Source: Gracilibacillus alcaliphilus
Lineage (GTDB): Bacteria > Bacillota > Bacilli > Bacillales > Amphibacillaceae
Length of the DNA: 64,000 nucleotides
Assembly (NCBI RefSeq): GCF_016909015.1
Contig: NZ_JAFBFA010000001.1
Span: forward strand, 282,313 to 346,312
Direction of reading: 5' to 3'
This document shows, one piece after another, positions 1 to 8,556 of this stretch. Numbering within the stretch: position 1 is the stretch's first letter; each line of letters opens with the position of its first letter. A program made the translations under genes and the position numbers. Under the pieces are notes generated by a model that had not been told where the DNA came from, ran no database searches, and saw only the letters and a list, made by a program, of their open reading frames with translations.

Positions 1-14
1 AGGAGGGCGTTGAA

Positions 15-218
15 ATGATTCATCAAGATTGGGAAAACAATAACACCATCAAGCAAGTCAAGTGTGTACACACCAATGCAAAAAAATATAAAGTAAATTC
101 TGTTTTATCAGAAGGCAGGATCTATGATGTGAAGAATGAAACAGATGAGTTTTATTTTGTGATAGATAATACGAATCGTATTGCCGGTTTTAAAAAAGAA
201 TATTTTGAAGGCATCTAA
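15..218 (+). CDS. Small DUF6501-like protein
   Basis: A 67-residue soluble protein preceded by AGGAGGGCG eight bases before ATG. The pattern QVKCVHTNAKKY, then YDVKNETDEFYFVIDN, then a closing KEYFEG resembles the short DUF6501 proteins of Bacillus as I recall them. That family has no known function. The protein is acidic, rich in Asn and Lys, and has no membrane segment or signal peptide. It is at the window edge, so operon partners upstream are unseen. Family recall is moderate; that this is a real gene is well supported by the start signal and composition. Confidence 0.7.
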   Translation: MIHQDWENNNTIKQVKCVHTNAKKYKVNSVLSEGRIYDVKNETDEFYFVIDNTNRIAGFKKEYFEGI

Positions 219-296
219 CGTTTATCAGAAATAATAATAGGGAAGATTAGAATATACACCTGTTTAGCTGGTAGATCTACCATAGGAGCTGATAAC

Positions 297-863
297 ATGA
301 AAAGAATTCTATTAATCCGACATTGTCATGCACCAGAGCAGCATATTGACTCCCCACTGTCTAAGGTGGGAATCAAACAGTCTCAGGCATTAGCACATAA
401 ATTGGAGGAGCTTCCTTTTAAGATAAATCGCATTATGTCAAGCCCGTATTTACGTGCACAAGAGAGCATTAAGCCGTTTGCTGAAAGTCATCAGCTTACG
501 ATTGAAATAGACAAGCGGTTAGAGGAACGGATATTGAGCGAAGAACCAGTGGATGATTGGATGGAGATATTGGAAGAATCTTTTCAAAATTTAAACTTTA
601 AATTACCAGGCGGCGAATCTTCAATGGAAGCCTATACCCGTGGTGAACAAGTGTTATCAGAATGTATGGATGATCAAGAGAATGAGAATATTGTGATCGT
701 AACTCATGGGAATTTATTAGCTTTAATGTTAAGAAGGTTCCAAATTGATTTTGGTTTTCAAGGATGGAAAATGCTTACAAATCCAGATATCTTTCTGATT
801 CAGAAAATTGGGGGAGAGTTTATCTCCGAAAGAATTTGGGATGAAACGATAAATTATGACTAA
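297..863 (+). CDS. Histidine phosphatase family protein
   Basis: A 188-residue phosphoglycerate-mutase-like phosphatase. The N-terminal RHCHAPE motif carries the catalytic His that is phosphorylated during turnover (family form RHGxT/A). SSPYLRAQES supplies the phosphate-binding Arg region, and VTHGN near residue 138 supplies the second His. The second motif residue is Cys rather than the usual Gly, which some subfamily members share. Substrate cannot be predicted: members act on sugar phosphates, cobalamin precursors or small phosphorylated metabolites. No signal peptide, so cytoplasmic. It stands alone between a small gene and ferredoxin. Confidence 0.85.
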   Translation: MKRILLIRHCHAPEQHIDSPLSKVGIKQSQALAHKLEELPFKINRIMSSPYLRAQESIKPFAESHQLTIEIDKRLEERILSEEPVDDWMEILEESFQNLNFKLPGGESSMEAYTRGEQVLSECMDDQENENIVIVTHGNLLALMLRRFQIDFGFQGWKMLTNPDIFLIQKIGGEFISERIWDETINYD

Positions 864-976
864 ATTCACTTGTATTCTCCTTATTTTGAGCTATAATGGT
901 ATTCGGTGTACCGAAATTATGGTATGATAGGTAAGTATAGAGATACATAGTGACTTTGAACAAAGGAGGGACAATA

Positions 977-1216
977 GTGGCATTTATTATTACTTCACCT
1001 TGTAAAGAAGAAAAAGCAGGCGAATGTGTTGAGGTTTGTCCTGTTGATTGTATAGAGGAAGGGAAAGACATGTTTTACATTGACCCGGACATCTGCATTG
1101 ATTGTGGCGCATGTGAAGCGGTTTGCCCAGTGGAAGCAATTTATATGGAAGATGAAGTACCAGACAATGAACATGAATATATCGCATTAAACCGTAAGTT
1201 CTTTGAAGAGAATTAA
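977..1216 (+). CDS. fdxA: 7Fe ferredoxin (FdxA type)
   Basis: A 79-residue ferredoxin starting at GTG 977, seven bases after AAAGGAGGG. The first half has C-x7-C-x3-CP, the spacing of a [3Fe-4S] cluster site in Thermus/Azotobacter FdI-type proteins. The second half has CIDCGACEAVCP, the classic C-x2-C-x2-C-x3-CP pattern of a [4Fe-4S] cluster. It is therefore a small soluble electron carrier with two clusters, unlike the single-cluster Fer of B. subtilis. The redox partner is not evident from the neighbours. An in-frame upstream start at 950 lacks a ribosome site and was not used. Confidence 0.88.
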   Translation: MAFIITSPCKEEKAGECVEVCPVDCIEEGKDMFYIDPDICIDCGACEAVCPVEAIYMEDEVPDNEHEYIALNRKFFEEN

Positions 1217-1237
1217 CAGAAGAACAATGATTTGTAC

Positions 1238-1294
1238 AAAAATAAGTCCTGCTACGAATGAAGATGATTCATTCGTAGTCGGGCTTATTTTTGT
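1238..1294 (+). terminator. Terminator after ferredoxin
   Basis: The arms AAAAATAAG..CTACGAATGAA and TTCATTCGTAG..CTTATTTTT form a long hairpin ending in a T run just after the ferredoxin stop codon. Confidence 0.85.
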
Positions 1295-1629
1295 TGGCTG
1301 AATTTGAACAGTTTTACTTAGGGCATATCAGAATATGACCTGTAAATAATCTTAATTTCATTACATCCATAAAATGGTTTATTTTTAATTATAATGGACT
1401 ACTTTTCATGCAAAAAAACATAATATTATTAACATTCCTCAATATTCCGAACAAAGAAAATCAATTATAATTAAAGGTGGATGCTGCTTATAAACATTGC
1501 GAATATCACTTGTTATATATTATGCAGAGAAATCAGGAGGTGTACAAAGACCTAAATGGGAGGAGGAGCATCAATCGTTTAATCTATGAATTGATATCTG
1601 AAAATTAAGTTAACTAAGGGGGAAGGAAG
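1295..1629. other. Intergenic stretch, nothing clear
   Basis: About 330 AT-rich bases between the ferredoxin terminator and the next secreted protein gene. No convincing reading frame, RNA gene or repeat. The AGGGGGAAGGAAG ribosome site for the next gene lies at its end. Confidence 0.5.
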
Positions 1630-1971
1630 ATGAAGGAATTAAAGAACTCTGCGTTACTGGCAGTAATTGCAGGTGGTTTAGTTGTATCCAATACTACAAG
1701 CATAGCGGAAACAACATCAGCCAGTAAATGGGAGACTGAAATTGCGGCGGCTTCAACGGGAGTAGAGGAATTGCAGCAAGAGTATACCAATATTACCGGG
1801 GAAAGTGTGGAATTAGATGAAGATGTTATTGCACAAGAAGAGGTTCAGCAGCAACAATATCAAGAGGAAATCACACAGTCTCTTGAAGCATTAGAAACAA
1901 TCTCAGAGGAACAGTCCCTCTTTTTTAGCGTTAAGGAGTTGTCATTAGCAAAGATACCGGGGTTTGCCTAG
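1630..1971 (+). pseudogene. Secreted protein gene cut by repeat element
   Basis: The frame encodes 113 residues with a signal peptide (MKELKNSALLAVIAGG, cleavage near the Ala at about 27) followed by a Glu/Gln-rich, probably helical secreted segment of unknown function. From about base 1908 the DNA matches an interspersed repeat also found at 41.2-41.6 kb. The last 20 or so residues (from FFSVKEL onward) are therefore encoded by repeat DNA, and the original C-terminus is lost. The shortened protein could still be made. The parent family is not recognised. Confidence 0.55.
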
Positions 1972-2280
1972 TGGTTTAAGCTTTAAGGAGTTATTTTTTG
2001 TAAAGATGCTGGAGTTTACTTAGTGGTTTAAGCTCCAAGGAGTTACCTTTTGATAAGATGCCAGATTTATCTTATCTTTCAAACCCTTAATCTGTTGCCA
2101 AGGTTATTCCATCTTTTTCATGCTATGGTTCTATCCTTTGAAGCCGACTTGGAAAGATGAAAAAAGATGCCTTATGTGAATGCTCTTTCCCATCACTAGC
2201 AACCATCAAAAGGAACATCCATCATACAAAAAAGCTGTTACAAAATGTTGCATTCACATCGTGAACTGCCTCATCATTTT
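1908..2280. repeat. Degenerate copy of inverted-repeat element A
   Basis: This stretch matches the element at 41157-41613 over most of its length. Shared blocks include the TTTAAGCTC..GGAGTT units, CATGCTATG..TTCTATCC, GAAGCCGACTT, TGCTCTTTCCCATCA and CATACAAAAAAGCTG. It holds three roughly 53-bp tandem units near 1925, 1977 and 2031. The left terminal repeat is missing and the right one is mutated. No coding capacity is seen, so it is a relic of a non-autonomous element. Confidence 0.75.
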
Positions 2281-2362
2281 TTAATAGATGTGCAGATCAT
2301 TTCCAAGTGATGAATAATGTGATAATCTTAGTATATAGATAAATTTATTTTACTATATATAT

Positions 2363-2402
2363 AGGTTGTTCAAAAAGTTCAATAAAATGACACGGCGAAT
2401 GA
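2363..2402 (-). repeat. Fragment of inverted-repeat element B (MITE)
   Basis: The segment starting GGTTGTTCAAAAAGTTC and reaching GACACGGCGAAT is nearly identical to the reverse complement of the right end of the MITE at 60126-60277. The rest of that element is not recognisable here, so this is a truncated copy. The following 320 bases, to 2726, contain no convincing gene. Confidence 0.7.
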
Positions 2403-2726
2403 CGGAGCTGGTGATAGAGAAACTTCTGCTGAAATTTCCCACATCATCTGCAAGTTCTCTGCTCCGTTTCTCGAAAAAATCGATGTGATCGTATTTTTAA
2501 AGAGCTGCCGTTTGATGGATACCTCGCTATGATCATCCTCAAGGAAGTACTAGCCTGAGAGAAAATATTACCAGCCTTCATTACTAATATAAACATATCT
2601 CGGCGATCCAGAATCTATCCTATAATTGAGATGGCATCATACAGTACACTGGAGATAATAGCCGTGTAAGGCGGAACTTCTGGATGGATAGCACCATGAT
2701 AAAAACGGAATAGTAGGTGATTATGG

Positions 2727-2915
2727 ATGAAAGTATATGTTGCACTAATAATTATTGTAGGCATTATTGCACTAATTTCCACGTTGATGCTTGGTGGCAG
2801 AGGAGATGCAGATTACAGTGAATCAACAGGCAGAAATGTAACAAATCTCACCCTGATCTATGTGATCGCGATCTTGGGATCTGTTATTGCTTTAGCTATT
2901 TTTGTCTTTATTTAA
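2727..2915 (+). CDS. Small two-helix membrane protein
   Basis: 62 residues with two hydrophobic segments (about 3-23 and 42-61) joined by a short polar loop with GGRGDADYSES. This is a hairpin membrane protein with both ends on the same side. The ribosome site is weak (GTAGGTGATT before ATG). The even hydrophobic pattern and lack of competing frames support a real gene. Family and role are not recognised. Confidence 0.55.
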   Translation: MKVYVALIIIVGIIALISTLMLGGRGDADYSESTGRNVTNLTLIYVIAILGSVIALAIFVFI

Positions 2916-3092
2916 AAGTGGTTAGAACTGAGCAGATGATAGACAGGGAAATTTTCAAAACATTCAATCACTTCTTTTGGGCATGAGGTATCGCCTCTTT
3001 CGAAAAGGGGTGATTTTCACTTTGGCAGCATTTTCTGTTTTTTGAAACATTTTTTTATTCCATTCGTATATGATATGGAGGAGGTCGAACGA

Positions 3093-4436
3093 ATGATCAG
3101 AGGGTTACTTATAATTACTATCTTGTTGATAGTGGCAGGTTGTTCCAATGATACGGAGAACGTCGGGACCAAATCAGAAGATATCTTAAAATTACTGGAA
3201 AGTGAATCCTATCAAGAATTGACGGAAACTTATTTTTCCAATTCTCTGCAGGAGCGGTTATCTCCAGAAGAATTACAAGAGAATTGGGAGGCAGTGCGAG
3301 GGCAGACGCTTGTATCATTTAGCGCATTGGAATCCGATACACGGCAAGATTATACTATCATGGAAGCTGAAGCAAGTTTCGAAGAGAAAGTGGTACATAT
3401 TCGCATGACTTGGGACCAACAAGACAAATTGCAGGGATTACATATACAAGCTGAACAGAATCTAGCAGAAGAAAGACCACTTCCTGATCAAGTAATCGAG
3501 GAAGATATCCTGATAAATACAGGTGGCAGTTATGAATTAGCGGGGAAATTAACTTTGCCAGAAAAAACGGAACAACCGATTCCTGCGGTTGTTTTAGTTC
3601 ATGGTTCTGGACCATCTGATATGAATGAAGCTGTATTCGCTTATAAACCATTCCAAGATTTTGCGTATAGCTTAGCAGAACAAGAGATTGCTGTACTTCG
3701 TTATCCGAAACGAACTTATGAATATGCGGAAGAACTTGTTGCGGAATTTGGAAATGAATTAACCGTTAAGGAAGAAACAATTGACGATGCAGTCGCTGCC
3801 ATTCATCTATTACAGGCAGATCCGCGCATCGGTCAAGTATATATTATCGGCCATTCACTTGGCGGTATGCTGGCACCACGTATTGATCAACAGGCAGATA
3901 CAGACGGAATGGTTATCTTGGCTGGTTCACCACGCTTTTTGTGGGAGATTATTTATGATCAGCAAATGGCAGTGATTCCAGAAAACCTAGCGGAAGAGGA
4001 AAAACAAGCTTATATGCAAGAAATAGAGGAAACAAAGGAACTGGCAGCCAGTATGCAAGATTTGACGGACACCGAGGCTATCAAGCATAATGTGTATGGG
4101 GTAAGTGGTTATTATTTGAAAGAAATGGCTTCTTACGATGCTGGTCAAATGGCATTAGATTCGAATAAACCAATATTCATCTTGCAAGGGGAAGCCGATT
4201 TTCAGGTGACAATGGAAGCTGACTTTTCACAATGGCAAACCAAATTGGGTGATCAACCGAATGCTGCATTAAAAAGTTATCCAAACCTTAACCATTTCTT
4301 TATCGAATCGCAAGGAGAACATCAAGGAACAGTGACAGAATATATGACTCCCGGCCATGTAGACGAACAAGTTATATTAGATATAGCGGCGTGGATTCAT
4401 GAGCAATCTGAAAATATGGAGGAGGATACGGAATGA
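3093..4436 (+). CDS. DUF3887 alpha/beta-hydrolase lipoprotein
   Basis: 447 residues. The start at ATG 3093 is chosen because GGAGGAGG lies just upstream and the protein then opens with a lipoprotein signal ending LIVAGC (Cys17). Residues about 30-125 look like a DUF3887 domain; residues about 145-440 are a serine hydrolase of the alpha/beta fold. The nucleophile elbow GHSLGG puts the catalytic Ser at 255, HGSG is the oxyanion region, and NLNHFF carries the likely catalytic His. It should be a membrane-anchored extracellular esterase of unknown substrate. It overlaps the next lipoprotein gene by four bases, so the two are co-translated. Confidence 0.85.
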   Translation: MIRGLLIITILLIVAGCSNDTENVGTKSEDILKLLESESYQELTETYFSNSLQERLSPEELQENWEAVRGQTLVSFSALESDTRQDYTIMEAEASFEEKVVHIRMTWDQQDKLQGLHIQAEQNLAEERPLPDQVIEEDILINTGGSYELAGKLTLPEKTEQPIPAVVLVHGSGPSDMNEAVFAYKPFQDFAYSLAEQEIAVLRYPKRTYEYAEELVAEFGNELTVKEETIDDAVAAIHLLQADPRIGQVYIIGHSLGGMLAPRIDQQADTDGMVILAGSPRFLWEIIYDQQMAVIPENLAEEEKQAYMQEIEETKELAASMQDLTDTEAIKHNVYGVSGYYLKEMASYDAGQMALDSNKPIFILQGEADFQVTMEADFSQWQTKLGDQPNAALKSYPNLNHFFIESQGEHQGTVTEYMTPGHVDEQVILDIAAWIHEQSENMEEDTE

Positions 4437-4900
4437 AAAAACTAGTTTTGATTATGTTGATTGGAGTGTTTACACTTGTAGCGTGCAGCGATGATACAGA
4501 ATCAGATAGTTCAGAGCAAGCAGAAGACAGTCCGGCAGAGGAAACCAATCAGGAGGAAACTGAGGCAGAGGTAATAGATGACGCAGATGTACCGAGCGAG
4601 GTTATCGAAACAGCGGATGCTTTTCTATCAGCATTGGCAGCCGGAGAGTTTGAGCAATCAACAGAAAATTTTAGTGAAATGATGAATACGGAACTAGATG
4701 CAGAGGAAATGGAGGATCTATGGAATCAGCTGAATGAACAGCTAGGTGACTTTATCGATTATGAATACCAGCAAACCCAGCAAGTAGATGAATTTTATTC
4801 ACTAACCTATCAAGGCTTATTTTCAGGGGAGGAAGTTAATTTGGAAGTAGCTGTAGATCAGGATAATCAGATTGTCGGATTTTTTGTAACACCGGCATAG
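4433..4900 (+). CDS. DUF3887-like lipoprotein
   Basis: 155 residues with a lipobox (LVAC, Cys18) and then an acidic Glu/Ser linker to about residue 58, typical of a surface tether. The C-terminal 95 residues (ADAFLSALAAGEFEQ.. FSEMM ..MEDLWNQL) resemble the DUF3887 domain in the upstream hydrolase, without the enzyme part. The ATGA overlap with the upstream stop shows one operon. It may be a partner or decoy of the hydrolase, which is an inference from the shared domain. A strong terminator follows. Confidence 0.8.
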   Translation: MKKLVLIMLIGVFTLVACSDDTESDSSEQAEDSPAEETNQEETEAEVIDDADVPSEVIETADAFLSALAAGEFEQSTENFSEMMNTELDAEEMEDLWNQLNEQLGDFIDYEYQQTQQVDEFYSLTYQGLFSGEEVNLEVAVDQDNQIVGFFVTPA

Positions 4901-4934
4901 TAAAGGAGAAGCCATAAAAAAGGCTTCTCCTTTA
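4901..4934. terminator. Bidirectional terminator
   Basis: Thirteen-base perfect arms TAAAGGAGAAGCC and GGCTTCTCCTTTA around an A-rich loop, between the convergent lipoprotein and acylphosphatase genes. Confidence 0.85.
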
Positions 4935-5213
4935 CTAATACCCTCTGATTTCAAATGATTGAAAGCCGGGATTTCCTTTTAGGTTGGTAATATCTATTTC
5001 TTGCACTTTGGCAAAACGTGAGGGACCTTGCTTCATTTTTGTTAAGAAAGTGGACATATCCTCTTCTTTGCCTATAGCTTCGATTAACACACTGCCATCT
5101 TCTTGATTCATCACCCAGCCAGATATATCATGCTGCATAGCGGTTGATTGGGTGAAAAAACGAAAACCTACTCCTTGTACTCTGCCGCGAACGTGTACTT
5201 GAACATATTTCAT
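4935..5213 (-). CDS. acyP: Acylphosphatase
   Basis: 92 residues covering the full acylphosphatase fold. The signature GRVQGVGFRFF supplies the phosphate loop and catalytic Arg, and WVMNQEDGSV supplies the catalytic Asn. It hydrolyses acyl phosphates such as acetyl or carbamoyl phosphate in the cytoplasm. The start at ATG 5213 is preferred because AGAGGTGAT lies nine bases upstream; an in-frame GTG at 5222 overlaps that site. Single-gene unit. Confidence 0.93.
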   Translation of the reverse strand: MKYVQVHVRGRVQGVGFRFFTQSTAMQHDISGWVMNQEDGSVLIEAIGKEEDMSTFLTKMKQGPSRFAKVQEIDITNLKGNPGFQSFEIRGY

Positions 5214-5494
5214 GTAGATCACCTCTGATTTTATATTTATACTTGATTAAAGGGTCCTGTATTGCAAACTGATGATCAAGGTAATGACAATACACTTCAC
5301 CCCCTTGCGCATTTTAAAATCAATAGATGAGTTCATTTTTGATAAATTAATCATAACATAGATTTACCATATATGTGTTGTATCATGAGTGTGATAGGAA
5401 ACAGATTGTATGTGGAAATTGACGGCTTTGTCAGTTCTGTATATGATTAAATGAGAAAATTCACAAAAAGTTAATATTGAAAGAGGGAATAGAC

Positions 5495-5848
5495 TTGATA
5501 GCCCTAAAAATAATCGATTATGATCAGCTTGCAAAAGTGATTTCTATTATTCGGAGATTCGATAACAGACTTTCTATTAAAGAGTTGAAAAAAAATATCT
5601 TCAATCAAAATTATATCATGGAATATGATATCTATCAGTTTGATATTGCAGAGGAAATGAACCAGATCAATAGATGTGATGTCATTTCGGAATTTGTCTC
5701 TAGCTTAATACAGAATGGAGCGAAAGTCGGTCTTTATATTGACAATGAAAAAGTGACTCTGGCGTATTTTTATAATTATCTTGACAGCAACAAAGCAATT
5801 ATGAAGGAGACTTTGCTTCAGATCGAACGGGAGACGGGAGAAATTTAA
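5495..5848 (+). CDS. Hypothetical protein, 117 residues
   Basis: TTG 5495 is the likely start, seven bases after AAGAGGG; an earlier TTG at 5477 lacks a site. The protein is soluble, mixed alpha/beta by pattern, and rich in Ile, Asn and Asp, with no signal or membrane segment. No family is recognised. It is a single gene ending at a clear terminator. Confidence 0.6.
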   Translation: MIALKIIDYDQLAKVISIIRRFDNRLSIKELKKNIFNQNYIMEYDIYQFDIAEEMNQINRCDVISEFVSSLIQNGAKVGLYIDNEKVTLAYFYNYLDSNKAIMKETLLQIERETGEI

Positions 5849-5852
5849 ATTA

Positions 5853-5905
5853 AAAATAGGATACAACCGAAAACATAAGAAAAAATAACGTCTGTATCCT
5901 ATTTT
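5853..5905. terminator. Terminator
   Basis: Arms AAAATAGGATACA and TGTATCCTATTTT, with 27 bases between them, lie between two convergent genes. Confidence 0.75.
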
Positions 5906-5923
5906 CAAGATTACTGCATAGGC

Positions 5924-6706
5924 TTAGCTTGATAAAACAATGCCAAAATATTTCTTTAAAGCTTGGGCATATTCTTTGTCACTGGCTGGTGTAAATACTT
6001 CAACGTCTTGATCTCTAAACAGACGGAATTCTTTGCCTGCAACGGTGTTTCGCCCTTCCTTTGTGAAAATGGAAATCATAGTCATCTGAGTGAAAATTGA
6101 GTCAGGGCTGTTCTCACACCAATAAGATGCCATCAGGAAATCACGGGGCAGCTGCGGCTCTTCAGAAAAAGAGTACAATCGTTCCCATTGTCCATGCTTC
6201 CAATCCATCAGCATCCAGCCAAATTGCGGATCCTTATCCAGTCGATAGATTTCGTCACCTTGCCGCTGTTTCAAGCCTTCCTTCATTTCTATAGGCCTTC
6301 TGGGAATTACTAAGCCGACACCTACATCACACAAATAGGACGTTCCCTTCACATCCACTCTTAATACTTGATGACGGCGCTTGGGCGGTGGATTCGGCTC
6401 ATCGCGCCAAAAGCGAGCGAAATAATCAGTTACAGTATATCCAAGCTCGCGCAGCAGCCAGCCAAATAACATATTTAATTCAAAACAATAACCTCCTCTG
6501 CCGCGAATGACAATTTTATCAAATAAATCAGAAATTTCCAAAGAGAGTGGAATCTGATTTAAAATATCAAGATTTTCATAAGGGACAGCATGCAAGTGCT
6601 TTTCCTGCAGTTTGGCAAGCGTTTCTACACTGCCATCCAATGGCCCATCATAGCCTATCCGTTTTAGATAGTCATTTATATTAGGATTAGTCTTGGTCAT
6701 TTCCAT
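5924..6706 (-). CDS. nat: Arylamine N-acetyltransferase
   Basis: 260 residues, the usual length. The catalytic triad is complete: Cys74 in RGRGGYCFELN, His112 in RRHQVL and Asp127 in LCDVG. The enzyme transfers acetyl (or another acyl group) from acetyl-CoA to arylamines and hydrazines in the cytoplasm. The N-terminal motif HAVPYENLDI also fits the family. ATG 6706 follows a G-rich site (GGGGGGATT). It is monocistronic. Confidence 0.93.
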   Translation of the reverse strand: MEMTKTNPNINDYLKRIGYDGPLDGSVETLAKLQEKHLHAVPYENLDILNQIPLSLEISDLFDKIVIRGRGGYCFELNMLFGWLLRELGYTVTDYFARFWRDEPNPPPKRRHQVLRVDVKGTSYLCDVGVGLVIPRRPIEMKEGLKQRQGDEIYRLDKDPQFGWMLMDWKHGQWERLYSFSEEPQLPRDFLMASYWCENSPDSIFTQMTMISIFTKEGRNTVAGKEFRLFRDQDVEVFTPASDKEYAQALKKYFGIVLSS

Positions 6707-6957
6707 CTGTTAATCCCCCCAGTTTATAATTATTAATCGCTACCATTTATGATTTTTCAATTATACGATAATAAACCTATTGTAGCAGAAACAGCAATGG
6801 ATTTTAAAGGATGTATCCAAAAAGTTCACTATTATAATAGGTGCAGATTTCTAGTTTATCAGAAACAGGCGAGAAGCCATGAAAATAAAAAAAGCATGTT
6901 GTTTCCGGATCTATCCGAACACAAGCCAACTAACGCTTATCCATAAGACTTAACTGA

Positions 6958-7158
6958 TTTTGCCACCCTTTCAGATGGAACTGTGTATGAGAACCCAAGA
7001 TTTCTTCGGACAATAGAAGAGAAGCTGGCAAAAGCCCAGGTGATTCTCTCCAGGCGACAAATGGTTCTGCTAATTGGCATAAACAAAAAAGAAAAGTGGC
7101 CCGGTTTCACGAAAAAATAGCGAATGCAAGAAAGGATATGTTAGATAAGATCTCCTAA
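6958..7158 (+). pseudogene. IS200/IS605 TnpB relic, frameshifted
   Basis: Two adjacent frames together read as part of a TnpB (OrfB) protein. Frame one gives SDGTVYENPRFF-like text, then EEKLAKAQVILSRRQ. After a one-base shift near 7061 it continues GSANWHKQKRKVARFHEKIA, then NARKDMLDKIS and stops at 7158. The KLAKAQ..LSRR..GS.N..K.K.KVAR.HEKIANARKD pattern is a TnpB hallmark. Both ends are missing, including the RuvC acidic residues and zinc finger, so it is non-functional. No TnpA or clear ends were seen nearby. Confidence 0.8.
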
Positions 7159-7270
7159 GTGGGGGTAGTTCAAAAACTGTCTTACATCGAGTAGTTTTGA
7201 AAGTAAGCGTTTTACTTTTGTTATTAGGCGTTATATGATAAAGAAAACAACTAAACAAGGAGGTGTGCAG

Positions 7271-7708
7271 ATGAAAAAGAATGACTTAAATTATTATCAA
7301 ACATTTATTACTGTTACACCTGACAGCACGGCAGCAACAGGACAGCCTCCAGCAGCCCGTGGTAAAAAGCCAACAAAGGCGCAAATATGACTATTATCCA
7401 TGAACCCGTATACTCATACACAAAGCGAGTTGCTTTTTGAGGTGCATGTACGTCACAAAGAAATTTCACCAGCAGATTTAGAAGCAGCAAAAACGGCTTT
7501 TTTTGCAAAATCGCATGCCTGCTTACATGCATCTGCTTTACCGAAGAAGTTAGGCTGGGGGATTCATTTTAATGAAGAAGGAAAAATTGCCCTTTACGGT
7601 ATCGAGACACCAGAATATACACAGTTTTCCGAGAATAACAGTAATGATTTAAAAGTGTTGGCTGCTATGGCAGCAGCAGGAAAGGTAAGTAGAAATGGTG
7701 AAAAATAG
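7271..7708 (+). pseudogene. DUF6157-like gene with in-frame TGA
   Basis: A strong ribosome site (AAGGAGGTG) precedes ATG 7271. The frame reads 39 codons (MKKNDLNYYQTFITV..) to TGA at 7388-7390, then continues in the same frame with LLSMNPYTHTQSELLFEV and onward to 7708. Both parts match the DUF6157 pattern (N-terminal TFI.V..D.., then NPY..T...L.FEVH, GWGIHF..EGKIALYGIE). A single nonsense codon, or a compensating indel pair, splits an otherwise intact gene of about 145 codons. Family function is unknown. Confidence 0.75.
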
Positions 7709-7792
7709 ATAGTGATCTACTTGTTAGTTGTCAGATTTGTTTAGTTAATATAGTTGTGATTAGGGTAAAGAGTAATAGAATGGAGGAAAAAT

Positions 7793-8206
7793 ATGAAGGC
7801 AAAAGAATTGTATCTAGCTTGGGTAAAAGCTTGGAATGAAGATGTTTCCATATTGGATCAAATCGTATCTCCGGCCTGCCTGGTACAACAAGCACGAATA
7901 GACGGCGAATCTTCTCACCAGCAACAAGGACCTGAAGCATTAAAAAAGATGATTACAGAGGGGAAGTATTACTTCTCTGATGTGGAGATGACTGTAGATG
8001 TAGGCCCTATTGTAGAGACTCCTTATGTATCAGCGCGCTGGACATTTACCGGCAGCTATAAAGGCGGGATGGATGGTGCGACAGCAGAGATAGGCAAAAA
8101 AGTACAGTTTTCAGGTATGGATATCTTTTTGGTAAAGGATGGTCAACTGCATGAATACTGGGTTTCTTCTGATGGTATCGATCTCTTAAGTCAGTTAGGC
8201 ATATAA
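7793..8206 (+). CDS. SnoaL/NTF2-like protein
   Basis: 137 residues with the cone-shaped NTF2-like pattern: an N-terminal LYLAWVKAWN helix, VSARWTFTGSYKGG in the middle, and GMDIFLVKDGQLHEYWVSSD at the end, as in SnoaL-like ester cyclase and limonene-epoxide hydrolase relatives. The family binds small hydrophobic ligands; catalysis cannot be assigned. ATG follows TGGAGGAAAAAT. Single gene with its own terminator. Confidence 0.75.
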   Translation: MKAKELYLAWVKAWNEDVSILDQIVSPACLVQQARIDGESSHQQQGPEALKKMITEGKYYFSDVEMTVDVGPIVETPYVSARWTFTGSYKGGMDGATAEIGKKVQFSGMDIFLVKDGQLHEYWVSSDGIDLLSQLGI

Positions 8207-8224
8207 GGTCCTTATATATGAAGC

Positions 8225-8254
8225 AAGCCCAACGAACCATAACTCGTTGGGCTT
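8225..8254. terminator. Terminator
   Basis: Eleven-base arms AAGCCCAACGA and TCGTTGGGCTT between convergent genes. Confidence 0.85.
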
Positions 8255-8278
8255 ATTAAGATTAGAAGCAGTGGATCA

Positions 8279-8548
8279 TTATGTAGCAACAATCAAAAAC
8301 ACTGCTGCTGTCCCCACGATGGCATATAAACCATTGATCAGCAGACACACTTTCATAAGTATGTTCCTGTCTGCTTTTATATAAGTAAAGACAGTGAAAA
8401 TCCCACTAAAAATCATCACAATGGCATAAGATAAGATCATACGTTCAGCTATTGGCGATTGCAGCGCCCAATCGTTCATCCGAAGAATCAAAATGGTCCA
8501 AGAAATGAATATCATTATTGTACAGCTACCGGTTAACATTTTATGCAT
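8279..8548 (-). CDS. Small membrane protein of ABC operon
   Basis: About 89 residues with three hydrophobic segments (TIMIFISWTILIL, MILSYAIVMIFSGIFTVFTY, VCLLINGLYAIVGTAAVFLI). AAAGGAGGTAG, which also holds the permease stop, lies upstream of ATG 8548; a TTG at 8554 is an alternative start. It is the last gene of the four-gene ABC operon and probably belongs to that transporter's immunity or export function. The family is not recognised. Confidence 0.65.
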   Translation of the reverse strand: MHKMLTGSCTIMIFISWTILILRMNDWALQSPIAERMILSYAIVMIFSGIFTVFTYIKADRNILMKVCLLINGLYAIVGTAAVFLIVAT

Positions 8549-8556
8549 TAGCAACC

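Noticed and set aside
6749..6946. Open frame of 65 codons before the TnpB relic
   Set aside because: No ribosome site, no protein-like pattern, and it lies in decayed DNA. A short match to the MITE end (CCAAAAAGTTCA near 6819) is too brief to call.
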